From positions 186,001 through 250,000 of the forward strand of contig JABBZI010000001.1 of NCBI GenBank assembly GCA_012955965.1: a DNA stretch of 64,000 nucleotides, written 5' to 3'. A model generated the notes under the pieces. That model saw only the letters and a program-made list of their open reading frames with translations, made no database searches and had not been told where the DNA came from. The DNA comes from Clostridioides difficile. GTDB lineage: Bacteria; Bacillota; Clostridia; Peptostreptococcales; Peptostreptococcaceae. The position numbers were made by a program, and so were the translations under genes. Numbering within the stretch: the stretch's first letter is position 1; the number at the start of each line of letters is the position of its first letter. Of the stretch, positions 18,282 to 29,890 are shown piece by piece.

Positions 18282-19651
18282 TCCTTAGGCATATATTTTT
18301 CAAAATATTCATCACGAATACGTTTAAGTTCACTCTTTGGTAACATACTAAGAAGCTTCCATCCAATTTCTAATGTTTGCTCAATAGTTCTGTCAGTTCT
18401 AAATCCCTGTGAAACATATTCTTTCTCAAATTCATCTGCAAACTTTGCATACATTAAATCAATCTCAGAAAGTGCAGATTCTCCAAGTATTGCCATAAGT
18501 TCTTTTGCATCTTTACCTCTTGAATAAGCTGCAAAAAGCTGGTTCATTGTATCTGCATGGTCCTCACGAGTCTTACCTTTACCAATCCCCTTATCTTTTA
18601 GACGAGAAAGTGATGGTAAAACATCTATAGGAGGCTGTATATCTTTTTTATAAAGTTCACGGCTAAGTATAATCTGTCCTTCTGTAATATATCCTGTAAG
18701 GTCAGGAATTGGATGTGTTTTATCTTCCTCAGGCATTGTAAGTATAGGAATCATAGTTATAGAACCTTCATGCCCTTTCATCTTTCCTGCTCTTTCATAC
18801 ATTGTAGCAAGGTCAGTATAAAGATAACCTGGATATCCACGACGTCCTGGTACTTCTTTTTTAGCTGCTGAAACTTCACGTAATGCCTCTGCATAGTTTG
18901 TAATATCTGTTATTATAACAAGTACATGCATACCTTGGTCAAAAGCAAGATATTCTGCTGCTGTAAGTGCCATTCTAGGTGTAGATACACGCTCTACAGC
19001 TGGGTCATTTGCAAGGTTTACGAATACTACAGAACGGTCAATAGCACCAGTTGCTTTAAAGTCACTTATAAAGAAATCTGCATCTTCAAAAGTTATACCA
19101 ACTGCAGCAAACACAACAGCGAACTTAGAATCAGTTCCACGTACTTTTGCCTGTCTTGCAATTTGAACTGCAAGGTTAGCATGTGGCAAACCTGCTGCTG
19201 AGAATATAGGAAGCTTTTGCCCTCTAACCAGTGTATTAAGTCCATCTATTGCAGATACCCCAGTCTGTATAAATTCGGCTGGATAGTCACGTGCTGCTGG
19301 ATTTATCGGAGCTCCATTTATATCAAGTCTTTTATCTGGTATAATTTCTGGTCCTCCATCAATAGGTTTACCCATTCCACTAAAGACACGCCCTAATATA
19401 TCTGGTGAAACTCCAAAATCAAGACTCTTTCCTAAAAAACGAACTTTACTTTCAGCAAGGTTTATACCTGTTGAACTTTCAAAAAGCTGAACAAGTGCAG
19501 TATCTTCATTTACCTCTAGAACCTTACAACGACGAATCTCTCCATTTGAAAGTTCAATCTCTCCAAGTTCATCAAATTTTACACCTTCTACACCGTTTAT
19601 TAGCATAAGAGGACCGGCTACCTCTTGTATTGACTTATATTCCTTTATCAT
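18278..19651 (-). CDS. ntpB: V/A-type ATPase subunit B (non-catalytic)
   Basis: Regulatory nucleotide-site subunit of the A3B3 head, 457 residues, standard length. N-terminal beta barrel, then [15 protein letters not shown] at the position of the degenerate P-loop, and the conserved [22 protein letters not shown] segment. As in the family, no intact Walker A is present. It overlaps subunit A by 4 nt on one side and subunit D by 4 nt on the other. Confidence 0.96.
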   Translation of the reverse strand: MIKEYKSIQEVAGPLMLINGVEGVKFDELGEIELSNGEIRRCKVLEVNEDTALVQLFESSTGINLAESKVRFLGKSLDFGVSPDILGRVFSGMGKPIDGGPEIIPDKRLDINGAPINPAARDYPAEFIQTGVSAIDGLNTLVRGQKLPIFSAAGLPHANLAVQIARQAKVRGTDSKFAVVFAAVGITFEDADFFISDFKATGAIDRSVVFVNLANDPAVERVSTPRMALTAAEYLAFDQGMHVLVIITDITNYAEALREVSAAKKEVPGRRGYPGYLYTDLATMYERAGKMKGHEGSITMIPILTMPEEDKTHPIPDLTGYITEGQIILSRELYKKDIQPPIDVLPSLSRLKDKGIGKGKTREDHADTMNQLFAAYSRGKDAKELMAILGESALSEIDLMYAKFADEFEKEYVSQGFRTDRTIEQTLEIGWKLLSMLPKSELKRIRDEYFEKYMPKE

Positions 19652-21426
19652 AGTTCTTCAGCCCCCCTCTTTTTAATAAGGTCTGCAAGCTCGTTGTCTA
19701 TTTCATTTTCAATTGAATCGTAAGTAGCATCTATACTGTCTTCTTCTACATACTTAGCACGACCAATCTTTTCAAGAACTGAAAGCTTGATAATATCATT
19801 TATAGTAACATTTTGCTTGATAGCACCTTGTGCTGACTTATAGAATTTTAATATAAGTCCCATCATTCTATATTGTTTATGAAGTGATGTGTAAGTATCA
19901 ACTTCATGGAAAGAGTTTTGATGAAGGAAGTCTTCTCTTATAGAACGAGTAACTTCTAGTATCAATCTATCTCCATCTGAAAGTGAATCCACACCAACTA
20001 ATTGAACTATTTCTTGAAGTTCAGATTCAACTTGTAAAAGTTTCATAGCTTGAGCTCTTTGCTCTGAGAAATTATCATTTACATTTTTATCTGTCCATAC
20101 ATCAACTTTTTCCTGATAGAGTGAATAACTTGTTAACCAGTTGATTGCTGGGAAGTGACGCTTATATGCCAAAGAAGCATCAAGCCCCCAGAATACTTTT
20201 ACTATACGAAGTGTTGCTTGGCTGACAGGTTCTGATGTATCACCACCAGGAGGAGAAACTGCACCAATTGCTGTAAGTGTTCCTTCCCTATCATCCATAC
20301 CTAGACAATTTACCTTTCCTGCTCTCTCATAGAATTGAGCAAGACGTGAACCTAAGTATGCAGGATAACCTTCTTCACCAGGCATCTCCTCTAGACGACC
20401 ACTCATCTCTCTAAGAGCCTCAGCCCATCTTGATGTAGAGTCTGCCATAAGTGCAACACTATATCCCATGTCTCTAAAATATTCAGCTATTGTAATACCT
20501 GTGTATATAGAAGCTTCACGTGCAGCAACTGGCATGTCTGATGTATTTGCTATAAGCACAGTTCTTTGCATAAGTGACTCGCCTGTTCTTGGGTCTTTTA
20601 ATTCAGGGAACTCAAGAAGAACATCTGTCATTTCATTTCCACGTTCGCCACATCCTATATATACAACTATATCTGCATCTGCCCATTTAGCAAGCTGATG
20701 TTGTGTAACAGTTTTTCCACTTCCAAAAGGACCCGGTATGGCTGCTACTCCTCCTTTTGTTATTGGGAAAAATGTATCTATAACTCTTTGACCTGTAACA
20801 AGAAGTGAATCTGGTGTTTTCTTTTCTCTATATGGTCTTTCTTTTCTAACTGGCCATTTTTGCATCATAGTTACAGCTATATCTTTACCTTTTTCATCTG
20901 TAATAACACAAACCGTATCTTCAACAGTAAATTCTCCAGAATATATTTCTTTTATAGTACCATTAACTCCATAAGGAACCATAATTTTACATTCTACTAC
21001 AGCTGTTTCTTGAACTCCACCAATTATATCACCAGATACAACTTTATCGCCTACAGCTTTTTTAGGTTTAAATTCCCACTTAACTTCTCTATCAAGTGAA
21101 GATACTTCAACACCTTTAGTTATATTAGTACCTGAAATATCATACATTTTTTCAAGTGGACGTTGAATACCATCATAAATAGTTGAAATAAGACCTGGCC
21201 CAAGTTCAACACTCATAGGCATTCCAAGAGAAACAACTTCTTCCCCTGGTCCTAGACCAGAAGTCTCCTCATAAACCTGTATAGAAGCTTTATCTCCATG
21301 CATTTCTATAATTTCGCCTATAAGATGTTTATCTGAAACTCTTACGACGTCAAACATATTCGCATCTCTCATGCCTTCCGCTACAACAAGCGGTCCTGAC
21401 ACCTTTACAATTGTGCCTGTTTTCAT
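19648..21426 (-). CDS. ntpA: V/A-type ATPase catalytic subunit A
   Basis: ATP-hydrolysing subunit of the head, 592 residues, standard. Walker A GPFGSGKT is at 232-239, followed by the family motif [12 protein letters not shown] and [44 protein letters not shown]. The non-homologous insert typical of A subunits lies at about 115-200. SD AGGTGAGAG precedes the ATG. The 117-bp gap to subunit F is the largest within the operon and contains another strong AGGAGG without an obvious gene. Confidence 0.97.
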   Translation of the reverse strand: MKTGTIVKVSGPLVVAEGMRDANMFDVVRVSDKHLIGEIIEMHGDKASIQVYEETSGLGPGEEVVSLGMPMSVELGPGLISTIYDGIQRPLEKMYDISGTNITKGVEVSSLDREVKWEFKPKKAVGDKVVSGDIIGGVQETAVVECKIMVPYGVNGTIKEIYSGEFTVEDTVCVITDEKGKDIAVTMMQKWPVRKERPYREKKTPDSLLVTGQRVIDTFFPITKGGVAAIPGPFGSGKTVTQHQLAKWADADIVVYIGCGERGNEMTDVLLEFPELKDPRTGESLMQRTVLIANTSDMPVAAREASIYTGITIAEYFRDMGYSVALMADSTSRWAEALREMSGRLEEMPGEEGYPAYLGSRLAQFYERAGKVNCLGMDDREGTLTAIGAVSPPGGDTSEPVSQATLRIVKVFWGLDASLAYKRHFPAINWLTSYSLYQEKVDVWTDKNVNDNFSEQRAQAMKLLQVESELQEIVQLVGVDSLSDGDRLILEVTRSIREDFLHQNSFHEVDTYTSLHKQYRMMGLILKFYKSAQGAIKQNVTINDIIKLSVLEKIGRAKYVEEDSIDATYDSIENEIDNELADLIKKRGAEEL

Positions 21427-21542
21427 ATTCTCTCACCTGCAATCATATACTTTATCAAAATTTAAATACTCCCTCCTGTATTTTATCAATACATACCTTT
21501 AGCACTAATAAAATTTGAGATTGTCTTTTATCCAACTTCCAT

Positions 21543-21860
21543 TTATTCTTTAAATAATATATCTGCACCTATAGCACGTTTACTAGATTCTCTTACTTCA
21601 TTCATACCTAATCCCATACTTCCTCCAATACCTGGAATAACTATAATAGCAGGAAGTTGGTAGTCTTTGTATTTTGCTATTGATTCTTTTGCAAGCAATG
21701 ATGCCTGTTCTGTAATATAAATTATCGCATATTCATCTTCAACCAACTTATGTATATTTTTTTTAATTTCGTCACTATCATAGGCTGGGAAGATATCTAT
21801 TCCAAGAGCTAAAAATCCCATGATGCTATCTTTATCTCCAACTACTCCTACCTTATACAT
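21543..21860 (-). CDS. ntpG: V/A-type ATPase subunit F
   Basis: Small central-stalk subunit bound to D, 105 residues from the ATG at 21860. The motif YKVGVVGDKDSIMGFLALGIDIFP and the C-terminal IIVIPGIGG are typical of the ATP-synt_F family. I chose the second ATG because AAGGG sits 6-7 nt before it, while the first ATG at 21866 is directly against the SD. The gene overlaps the end of subunit C by 8 nt. Gene names for this subunit vary (NtpG/AtpF). Confidence 0.92.
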   Translation of the reverse strand: MYKVGVVGDKDSIMGFLALGIDIFPAYDSDEIKKNIHKLVEDEYAIIYITEQASLLAKESIAKYKDYQLPAIIVIPGIGGSMGLGMNEVRESSKRAIGADILFKE

Positions 21861-22830
21861 AAGCATCCCTTAGCCTTTCTTTTATAGTATCTGCGTCTAT
21901 ATTATTAAGCTTACTAGTCAAAATAATCCTTATTGTTTTTATCTCTGATTCTTTAGCATATAAATAAGCAATTAATGGCTCTAATGTAAGAGGTTTAAAT
22001 TTCGCTTCTCTAACATATTCCATAAGATAGTCATCACAAAGTTTTTCAAATACAGTGAATCCATTACCCATTCCACTTTTACAGACATCAGAGTAAGAAG
22101 TAGATTTAAAACATGATGCTGGAGTGTCTGAAGAAAAAGCTTCTAAGAATTTTTCTTTATCAAGTGAACCACCTGAAACAAACACATTCATAAACATATG
22201 GAAATCTTTCTTCATATTCTTAACTCTTATAAAACTTTTTAGATTTGTTAAATCACAAACTTTCATAACATAATCTATTACAAATTTATTTTGGCTTTCT
22301 TTAGCAGTCTCTTTCATACTAGAAAAAGTCGCTTTATCTAAAGCAATATCTACCATTTGACCATTTTGTGTCTTATTATAAACATCAAATGCCTCTACTA
22401 TGGCTGCTGCCATTATATTAGGTAAATCACTAAAACTACGATTTGCTAAAGATTCTCTAAGCTTAACAAGAGGAATTGTACCTCCATCAATCAAATATTT
22501 TTCACCATCTACACCAGAAATTTCTTCTTTAATCAGCACTTTTAAATTATGATAGTCATTTTTATAAAGAAATACATCAACAAATTTTTCTTCAGGAGCT
22601 AGACCCTTAAGAATTTCATATGTCTTAGATAATTCTTGAGTCAAAATATTCTCAAAATTATGGATATTATTATTTGATGTATCCACATAACCTGCTTCAG
22701 CTATAATTCTTAAAGAGTCTTCAGGGCTTTTGGCTTCTGCCATTTGAATAAACATTTGTCTGTTAAGAAGCTGTTTTTCAAGCACTCTTATTCGTGCCAC
22801 GGCATAGGGATAAGTTTTTTCTTCTGCCAT
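21853..22830 (-). CDS. ntpC: V/A-type ATPase subunit C
   Basis: Socket subunit (homologue of eukaryotic subunit d) that joins the central stalk to the membrane ring, 325 residues. The N-terminus YAVARIRVLEKQLLNRQMF is the conserved vATP-synt_AC39 start, and LEPLIAYLYAKESEIKTIRIIL (about 287-310) is the C-terminal signature. Mostly helical, soluble. GGAGGGG precedes the ATG, and subunit E lies 14 bp upstream. Confidence 0.93.
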   Translation of the reverse strand: MAEEKTYPYAVARIRVLEKQLLNRQMFIQMAEAKSPEDSLRIIAEAGYVDTSNNNIHNFENILTQELSKTYEILKGLAPEEKFVDVFLYKNDYHNLKVLIKEEISGVDGEKYLIDGGTIPLVKLRESLANRSFSDLPNIMAAAIVEAFDVYNKTQNGQMVDIALDKATFSSMKETAKESQNKFVIDYVMKVCDLTNLKSFIRVKNMKKDFHMFMNVFVSGGSLDKEKFLEAFSSDTPASCFKSTSYSDVCKSGMGNGFTVFEKLCDDYLMEYVREAKFKPLTLEPLIAYLYAKESEIKTIRIILTSKLNNIDADTIKERLRDAYV

Positions 22831-22844
22831 TTTTTAACCCCTCC

Positions 22845-23408
22845 TTAATTAAACAAAATTTCTGCTGCAATTTGCTCAATATCTTCATGTTCTACTGCAA
22901 TTATGGCTTCAAATGAATAATTATACTCAATGTCACCTTTTTTAACTATAAAGCCTCCAGTAATATCTCTGATTTCATCAGATACTTTGATACCTTTTTT
23001 TGATAACACATCTTTCAATGTTTTTTTGTCTTTTTTAGATAATACTATCTGTGAGTCCTCTGTACAGTTTGATTTTTCAATCATATTTAATATAATCTCT
23101 TCATATTCACTATCTTTGAGATTTAAAAGTTTATTTTTAGCTTCTAAAATTACTTCTTCTAAAATCTCCTGTTTTTTTGATAATATTTGTTTTTTAGCCT
23201 CCATATAAGCTCCTGAAATTTCTTTAGAAGCAGCTTTTTCTGCTTCTGCCTCTGCAAGCTTTGTATAGGAAGCCATTTCCTTTTCAGCTTTTTCATTAGC
23301 TGAATTTATTTTTGAATCTGCCTCACTCTTAGCTTTATCCAATATTTCTTGTGCTTCTTGCTTGGCATCAGCTATAATTCTGTCAATCATTTTTTGTTCA
23401 TTACCCAT
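22845..23408 (-). CDS. ntpE: V/A-type ATPase subunit E (peripheral stalk)
   Basis: Peripheral stalk subunit, 187 residues. The N-terminal half (about 1-95) is a long Ala/Glu/Lys-rich coiled coil; the C-terminal half (about 100-187) is the globular head-binding domain with GGFIVKKGDIEYNYSFE. It pairs with the short G/H subunit at the start of the operon to form the stator. GGAGG precedes the ATG. Confidence 0.93.
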   Translation of the reverse strand: MGNEQKMIDRIIADAKQEAQEILDKAKSEADSKINSANEKAEKEMASYTKLAEAEAEKAASKEISGAYMEAKKQILSKKQEILEEVILEAKNKLLNLKDSEYEEIILNMIEKSNCTEDSQIVLSKKDKKTLKDVLSKKGIKVSDEIRDITGGFIVKKGDIEYNYSFEAIIAVEHEDIEQIAAEILFN

Positions 23409-23459
23409 AGGAGTGCTTCCTCCTTTTCATTTTTTTTACTTATGAATTATAATCTATAA

Positions 23460-25879
<2,420 letters not shown>

Positions 25880-25880
25880 A

Positions 25881-26192
25881 TTATCTCACTACCTTTCCAA
25901 TAACCGCTTCAATTGCCTTACTTTTTCTTTCTTTAGCAGTTTTTTCAATTTTCAGACATTCACTTTTAGCATCAGCTAAGATTTTATCAACCTCCACCTT
26001 ACTGTCGGTGACTGCCTTCTCAATAAGAGTTTCTTCCATAAGCTTTGCTTGCTTTTTTACATCAGCTAAGATGCTTTCACATTGGTTTACAGCATCAGCT
26101 CTGATAGACTCTGCATCAGTAACAGCTTTTACTTTGATACTGTCTGCTGTCTGCTCTGCCTCAACAATGCTTTTTATTATTTCAAAAGCCAT
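25881..26192 (-). CDS. V/A-type ATPase subunit G/H (peripheral stalk)
   Basis: Small coiled-coil stalk subunit, 103 residues, almost entirely helical with Ala/Glu/Lys heptads. It is the partner of subunit E. I start at the ATG at 26192, because GAGGTG lies 6 nt before it; the GTG at 26201 overlaps that SD. It is the first gene of the nine-gene operon. Sequence conservation of this subunit is low, so identification rests mainly on position, size and coiled-coil composition. Confidence 0.85.
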   Translation of the reverse strand: MAFEIIKSIVEAEQTADSIKVKAVTDAESIRADAVNQCESILADVKKQAKLMEETLIEKAVTDSKVEVDKILADAKSECLKIEKTAKERKSKAIEAVIGKVVR

Positions 26193-26821
26193 CCAAATCA
26201 CCTCTCTTACCTTTTTACTATGTATATAACCAATTAGATTTTTTTATTCTAATTAGATTACTACCTCATTGTTAAAGTATAAACAGCATTTTTATATAAT
26301 AATTAATATTTTTTTACGTTTATCTCTTAATAAAACATATTTTAGAATAGCATTTACTTAGATTTACATCCTTTTTTGACTTACTTTTAGACTATGACAT
26401 GAGTATGATTTTTTAATACCATTATTTTCAATAATTATAATTTAAAGCGATATGGTTTGTCAATAGCGTTATTCTGTTTTAAAATTAACGTTTTATCGAC
26501 ATTTTTAATTTTTATTTCAATTTTTTTCTATATATAATTTTATTTATTACATATAAAAAATTTTTATCTGTTTTTTCAACACTTATGCCGTTGAAACTAA
26601 TTGTTTTTTTTGAATTTTTAGAAATATCTCACATTATTTCATCTAAGTTTTATAAATCATTAAGCCATATCGATTTTTGTCACCTTATTTTTAACCTAAT
26701 TTTTTGTATTTACTTAGAAATAAATTAAGATTTTCTAAGATTGATAAAATTTACACTTACCTGTGATATTTTTATTTTAACTAGTTATATTAATTTAAAA
26801 TTGATAATATATCCAGTTACT
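26193..26821. other. 629-bp A/T-rich gap upstream of the V/A-ATPase operon
   Basis: No coding frame or convincing RNA gene. It must hold the operon promoter. TATACT at about 26270-26275 on the minus strand could be a -10 box, but I see no matching -35. AATTAGATT occurs twice close to the first gene. A weak hairpin TCAAC/GTTGA lies near 26576-26594. A CGATATGG motif occurs in the same minus-strand/plus-strand inverted arrangement near 26449 and 26665. Confidence 0.6.
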
Positions 26822-27097
26822 TTATATATTCGACAACATTACAAAAAAATCCTCGTACCAATCACTCCAATCTTCAATAGGATATGCAGCTCCCCCATTT
26901 ACACTTTTCAATAGATTAGATGTATATTCTTCTCCTATAGAAAAAAGTTCACCTATTTTTATATCATAACCTCTAGATTCAACAACTTTACAAAACGAAT
27001 CCATAACATCACGTTGTTCTCTTGTTTTCATAAGCTCTATTTTGAACTTCTCATCTTTCCTAGCTTCTTCTAAAATCCTAATTAACTTTTCATTCAT
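26822..27097 (-). CDS. Nif11-like leader peptide, putative RiPP precursor
   Basis: A 91-residue protein resembling Nif11-type leader peptides, the long leaders of some ribosomally made, modified peptides. A helical charged leader (1-67) contains the family pattern SRGYDIKIGELF (41-52) and ends with LLKSVNGGA, a double-glycine cleavage site (Gly68-Gly69). The 22-residue tail is acidic and aromatic (two Trp, two Tyr, two Phe, five Asp/Glu) and has no cysteine. AGGAGG precedes the ATG. No modifying enzyme, peptidase or dedicated exporter is adjacent, so it is an orphan. It could instead be a stand-alone Nif11-domain protein with another role. Confidence 0.7.
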   Translation of the reverse strand: MNEKLIRILEEARKDEKFKIELMKTREQRDVMDSFCKVVESRGYDIKIGELFSIGEEYTSNLLKSVNGGAAYPIEDWSDWYEDFFVMLSNI

Positions 27098-27135
27098 TAT
27101 ATATTCCTCCTTTTAATAACCTCTATATAAAAATA

Positions 27136-27163
27136 AAGTCATCTTAAAAAACTAAGATGACTT
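27136..27163 (-). terminator. Terminator of the L,D-transpeptidase gene
   Basis: AAGTCATCTT (27136-27145) pairs with AAGATGACTT (27154-27163), followed on the minus strand by TATTTTTATA. It lies between the transpeptidase stop and the Nif11-like gene. Confidence 0.8.
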
Positions 27164-27192
27164 CACTTAATACTTATAATCGTATATATTCA

Positions 27193-28602
27193 CTAATATA
27201 AAATAATTGGTGTACCTGGTTCTATATTTTCATATATCTTCTTTGCTTTAGAAAAAGGAGTATTTACACATCCATGTGAACCTGAAGATCTATATATACC
27301 TCCACCAAATGAGCCTCTCCAAGTAGCATCATGAATTCCTATATTTCCATTGAATGGAAGCCAGTAACTTACAGGAGAACTGTAGCCTTGCCCAGTTAAA
27401 GAAACATTTCTAGCCTTATAATTAAGAGGATATATACCTGATGGTGTAGCGAATCCTCTACCTAAATCACCTGTTACAACATCTGTTGATACAAGCATCT
27501 CTCCATTTTTAAAGAACCACATATGTTGGTCAGAAAGACTAATCTCTACATATGTCTTTCCAATATCATCTTTATTACGAGATACAGCTTTTTGTATGTA
27601 AATAGGTTCTCTTGTAACATTTTTACCCGCTTTTACAACATCAACTAATGCTTTAGCTTCTTTATTTTTATCTATCAACCAACCATAGATTCCACCTGAA
27701 ATTGTAATCTCTTTACCTGTTGCAGTCTTAAATGGTCTTGAATCTCCAAAAGTACTATATTTTTTGCTTAGTCCTCTTGCATATTCAACCATTGTATCAT
27801 TATCAAAGCTTATCTCATAATTCTTTTCTGAATCTACCTTTAACCATTTGTTAATCTCAACACCATCTAAAGTTTCCTTACGGTCACTAAAATCATATGT
27901 AACAACTACACCAACATACTTATCTAATGTCTTGATAGCTTCTTTCAATTTTTCTGAATCCTTTGTATTATTTGGTGCTTCATATACCTTATTTTCATCT
28001 AAAGAAATAGTAGTTTCTCCAGAATTAATTGATTTTTGTACTAACTTATAAAAATCATCTTTTTTTACTTTGTTTCCAAGTACCTCTGGAACTATAGCAT
28101 AAGCATTTTTAGTACTATCATACTTAGGGTAAGCACTCTTAGGTTCTACAACTTTTTTACTATCAAAACAAGCTAGAGCATTAAATTTCTTTTCTAGTAA
28201 ATCTTTATTATATGAAAGAGTTACCATATTATTATACTCTTTAGATTTAAATATTCCACCAATCCATCCAAATGCACTTTGACTGTCTTTTATCTTTTGG
28301 ACTTTATCATCTGGCGTAAACTTTAACTCTATATCTTTTGCTTTTATTTGCTCTTTCTTGTTATTTCTTTCCTCCAAGTTTAAAGTATAAGAACTAGTAC
28401 TTGATGATAATAAGTCATTTACTTGCTCAACCGTTTTTCCTGAAGCTTTAACTCCATTAATAGTTGTTCCAAAATAAAAATGACTTCTAAAAAAGATTGC
28501 CATTCCTATATAGGCTACAACTAAAACACCTACTACTATGGCTATCTTAACTTTTAGATTTTTTTGCCCACTTTCTTGTTTTACCTCTTTTCCATCAATC
28601 AT
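27193..28602 (-). CDS. ldt1: L,D-transpeptidase (YkuD) with peptidoglycan-binding domains
   Basis: Cell-wall cross-linking enzyme that forms 3-3 peptide bridges, which are abundant in C. difficile peptidoglycan. 469 residues: cytoplasmic tail (1-22), one membrane anchor (about 23-45), a long extracellular region with two PG_binding_4-like domains (about 60-330), and a C-terminal YkuD domain (about 345-469). The catalytic motif SHGCVN has Cys444 and His442, with the upstream IGIHDA histidine. AAGGAAGG precedes the ATG. It is single-gene, ended by a terminator. Matching to the gene known as LdtCd1 is from memory of gene order and architecture. Confidence 0.92.
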   Translation of the reverse strand: MIDGKEVKQESGQKNLKVKIAIVVGVLVVAYIGMAIFFRSHFYFGTTINGVKASGKTVEQVNDLLSSSTSSYTLNLEERNNKKEQIKAKDIELKFTPDDKVQKIKDSQSAFGWIGGIFKSKEYNNMVTLSYNKDLLEKKFNALACFDSKKVVEPKSAYPKYDSTKNAYAIVPEVLGNKVKKDDFYKLVQKSINSGETTISLDENKVYEAPNNTKDSEKLKEAIKTLDKYVGVVVTYDFSDRKETLDGVEINKWLKVDSEKNYEISFDNDTMVEYARGLSKKYSTFGDSRPFKTATGKEITISGGIYGWLIDKNKEAKALVDVVKAGKNVTREPIYIQKAVSRNKDDIGKTYVEISLSDQHMWFFKNGEMLVSTDVVTGDLGRGFATPSGIYPLNYKARNVSLTGQGYSSPVSYWLPFNGNIGIHDATWRGSFGGGIYRSSGSHGCVNTPFSKAKKIYENIEPGTPIILY

Positions 28603-28977
28603 AATTAAATCCTTCCTTACATTATAATTACCTATGTACTTTATTGCTTCTTAAACAAAATCATGTTTGCCTTATTTTATATACCCAAATTACTATAGTA
28701 TTATTTACATTTTTAAATATAGAGTTATTTTCATGATACTATTTTATGTTTTTGATAAAATAGTTATTGTAAATACCTCCTTTCAAATCCCTTAAATATA
28801 GGCTCTGCTATATTAATATATTACCATACTTTTAGGAATCATGGGGATATCTATCTATTTTTGTAACTTTAAACTACTTGTTTTAAAGTTACAAAAATAA
28901 TTATTTATTGGTTTATTCATCTTAACTTATTTTTTAAAAATTATATTTCAATCTAACATAACGTTGTTATATACATT
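28603..28977. other. Gap upstream of the L,D-transpeptidase
   Basis: 375 bp without a gene. It holds an 18-bp perfect inverted repeat (28856-28899) and must carry the ldt promoter. Nothing else recognised. Confidence 0.6.
28856..28899. repeat. 18-bp perfect inverted repeat, not terminator-like
   Basis: TATTTTTGTAACTTTAAA (28856-28873) and TTTAAAGTTACAAAAATA (28882-28899) are exact complements around an 8-nt centre. In both directions the T tract precedes and the A tract follows the stem, the reverse of an intrinsic terminator. It may be an operator or a structured RNA element. Confidence 0.75.
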
Positions 28978-29640
28978 TTATTTAATTATCTTAGTTTCTA
29001 TATCTTTTCCATCCGCATATTCTTTAAGTAATTCCTTAGCATAGTCAAAATATTCTTCAATATCAGATTCTTGACTAAAAGAAAATATACAAACTAGTAT
29101 TTCACTTGCATCCTCTGTTATCATTGCTCTCTCAGAGTCGCTAGTTGGACTTCCAAACTTACCTAGTGAGTCAGATAATATAGGAAGATTTTCTATATTT
29201 ATCAATTCCTTTCCAATTCCTTTATATTGCTCTCCTTCATCTCCTACAGTAAAACATACTGGTGAATGTAATTTACTTACATTATATGTACCTACTGGAT
29301 ACAATGATTTTATTGATATTAGATTATTTATTTCAACTATATTATTTATTGTATAAAGACCTTTACCTTGGATAATTCTTCTAACTAATGCTTCTGAAGA
29401 TGTTCTATATCTACTTGGATTCTTACCAAGTTCTTTGTATGCATTTCTTGCATCTTTAATTTTATCCAATTTTGTAATATCTTCAACTGTTAGACTTTGA
29501 TTTAAAATGTCACAACACTCGTTTATTTCATTAATTAATTTTTCTGAACTCTTATTTACTGCTACTTTTGCTTGGATACAACCTAACTTAGCACTAGGCC
29601 ATCTTTCCTTAAGTTTTTTATCAATACTTACATCTATCAT
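28978..29640 (-). CDS. B3/4 domain protein (tRNA-synthetase-editing-like)
   Basis: Cytoplasmic protein of 220 residues resembling the B3/B4 domain of phenylalanyl-tRNA synthetase beta chain, a family that in free-standing form may edit mischarged tRNA or bind a small ligand. Visible motifs are NPSRYRTSSEALVRRII (about 73-90), the central NNLISIKSLYPVGTYN, and GSPTSDSERAMIT near the C-terminus. I start at the ATG at 29640, because AGGAG lies 10 nt before it; the GTG at 29661 has no SD. It is monocistronic as far as can be seen. The biochemical role is not established. Confidence 0.82.
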   Translation of the reverse strand: MIDVSIDKKLKERWPSAKLGCIQAKVAVNKSSEKLINEINECCDILNQSLTVEDITKLDKIKDARNAYKELGKNPSRYRTSSEALVRRIIQGKGLYTINNIVEINNLISIKSLYPVGTYNVSKLHSPVCFTVGDEGEQYKGIGKELINIENLPILSDSLGKFGSPTSDSERAMITEDASEILVCIFSFSQESDIEEYFDYAKELLKEYADGKDIETKIIK

Positions 29641-29816
29641 ACTCAAACAACTCCTATACACTAAATTTTTATTAAAGTTTTTATCATCTATACATTATAG
29701 TACTATTCCTTTGTTAATGACATGTTTATTAATAAAATAATTTATTTTTAATACAATTTTTGTAAAAGACTATTATTTTTCCTTTACATACAGCCAATAT
29801 ATGACTAAAAATCATA

Positions 29817-29874
29817 AAAACACTAATTATTTAACAAGAATTTATTAAACTCAAGTGTCTATAATTAGTGTTTT
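29817..29874 (-). terminator. Terminator of the EAL gene
   Basis: AAAACACTAATTAT (29817-29830) and ATAATTAGTGTTTT (29861-29874) form a 14-bp stem 16 bp after the EAL-gene stop. Confidence 0.75.
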
Positions 29875-29890
29875 ATATAAAAATTAAATT

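Noticed and set aside
18926-19201. Cysteine-rich plus-strand frame opposite V-ATPase subunit B
   Set aside because: The cysteines arise from the reverse reading of Ala/Thr codons in ntpB; no SD.
21427-21542. Extra AGGAGG between V-ATPase subunits F and A, possible tiny gene
   Set aside because: The only frame behind it is an 11-codon TTG-start frame at poor spacing.
26445-26675. CGATATGG repeated in inverted order in the gap before the V-ATPase operon
   Set aside because: Only 8 bp identical over a 220-bp distance in A/T-rich DNA; not distinguishable from chance.
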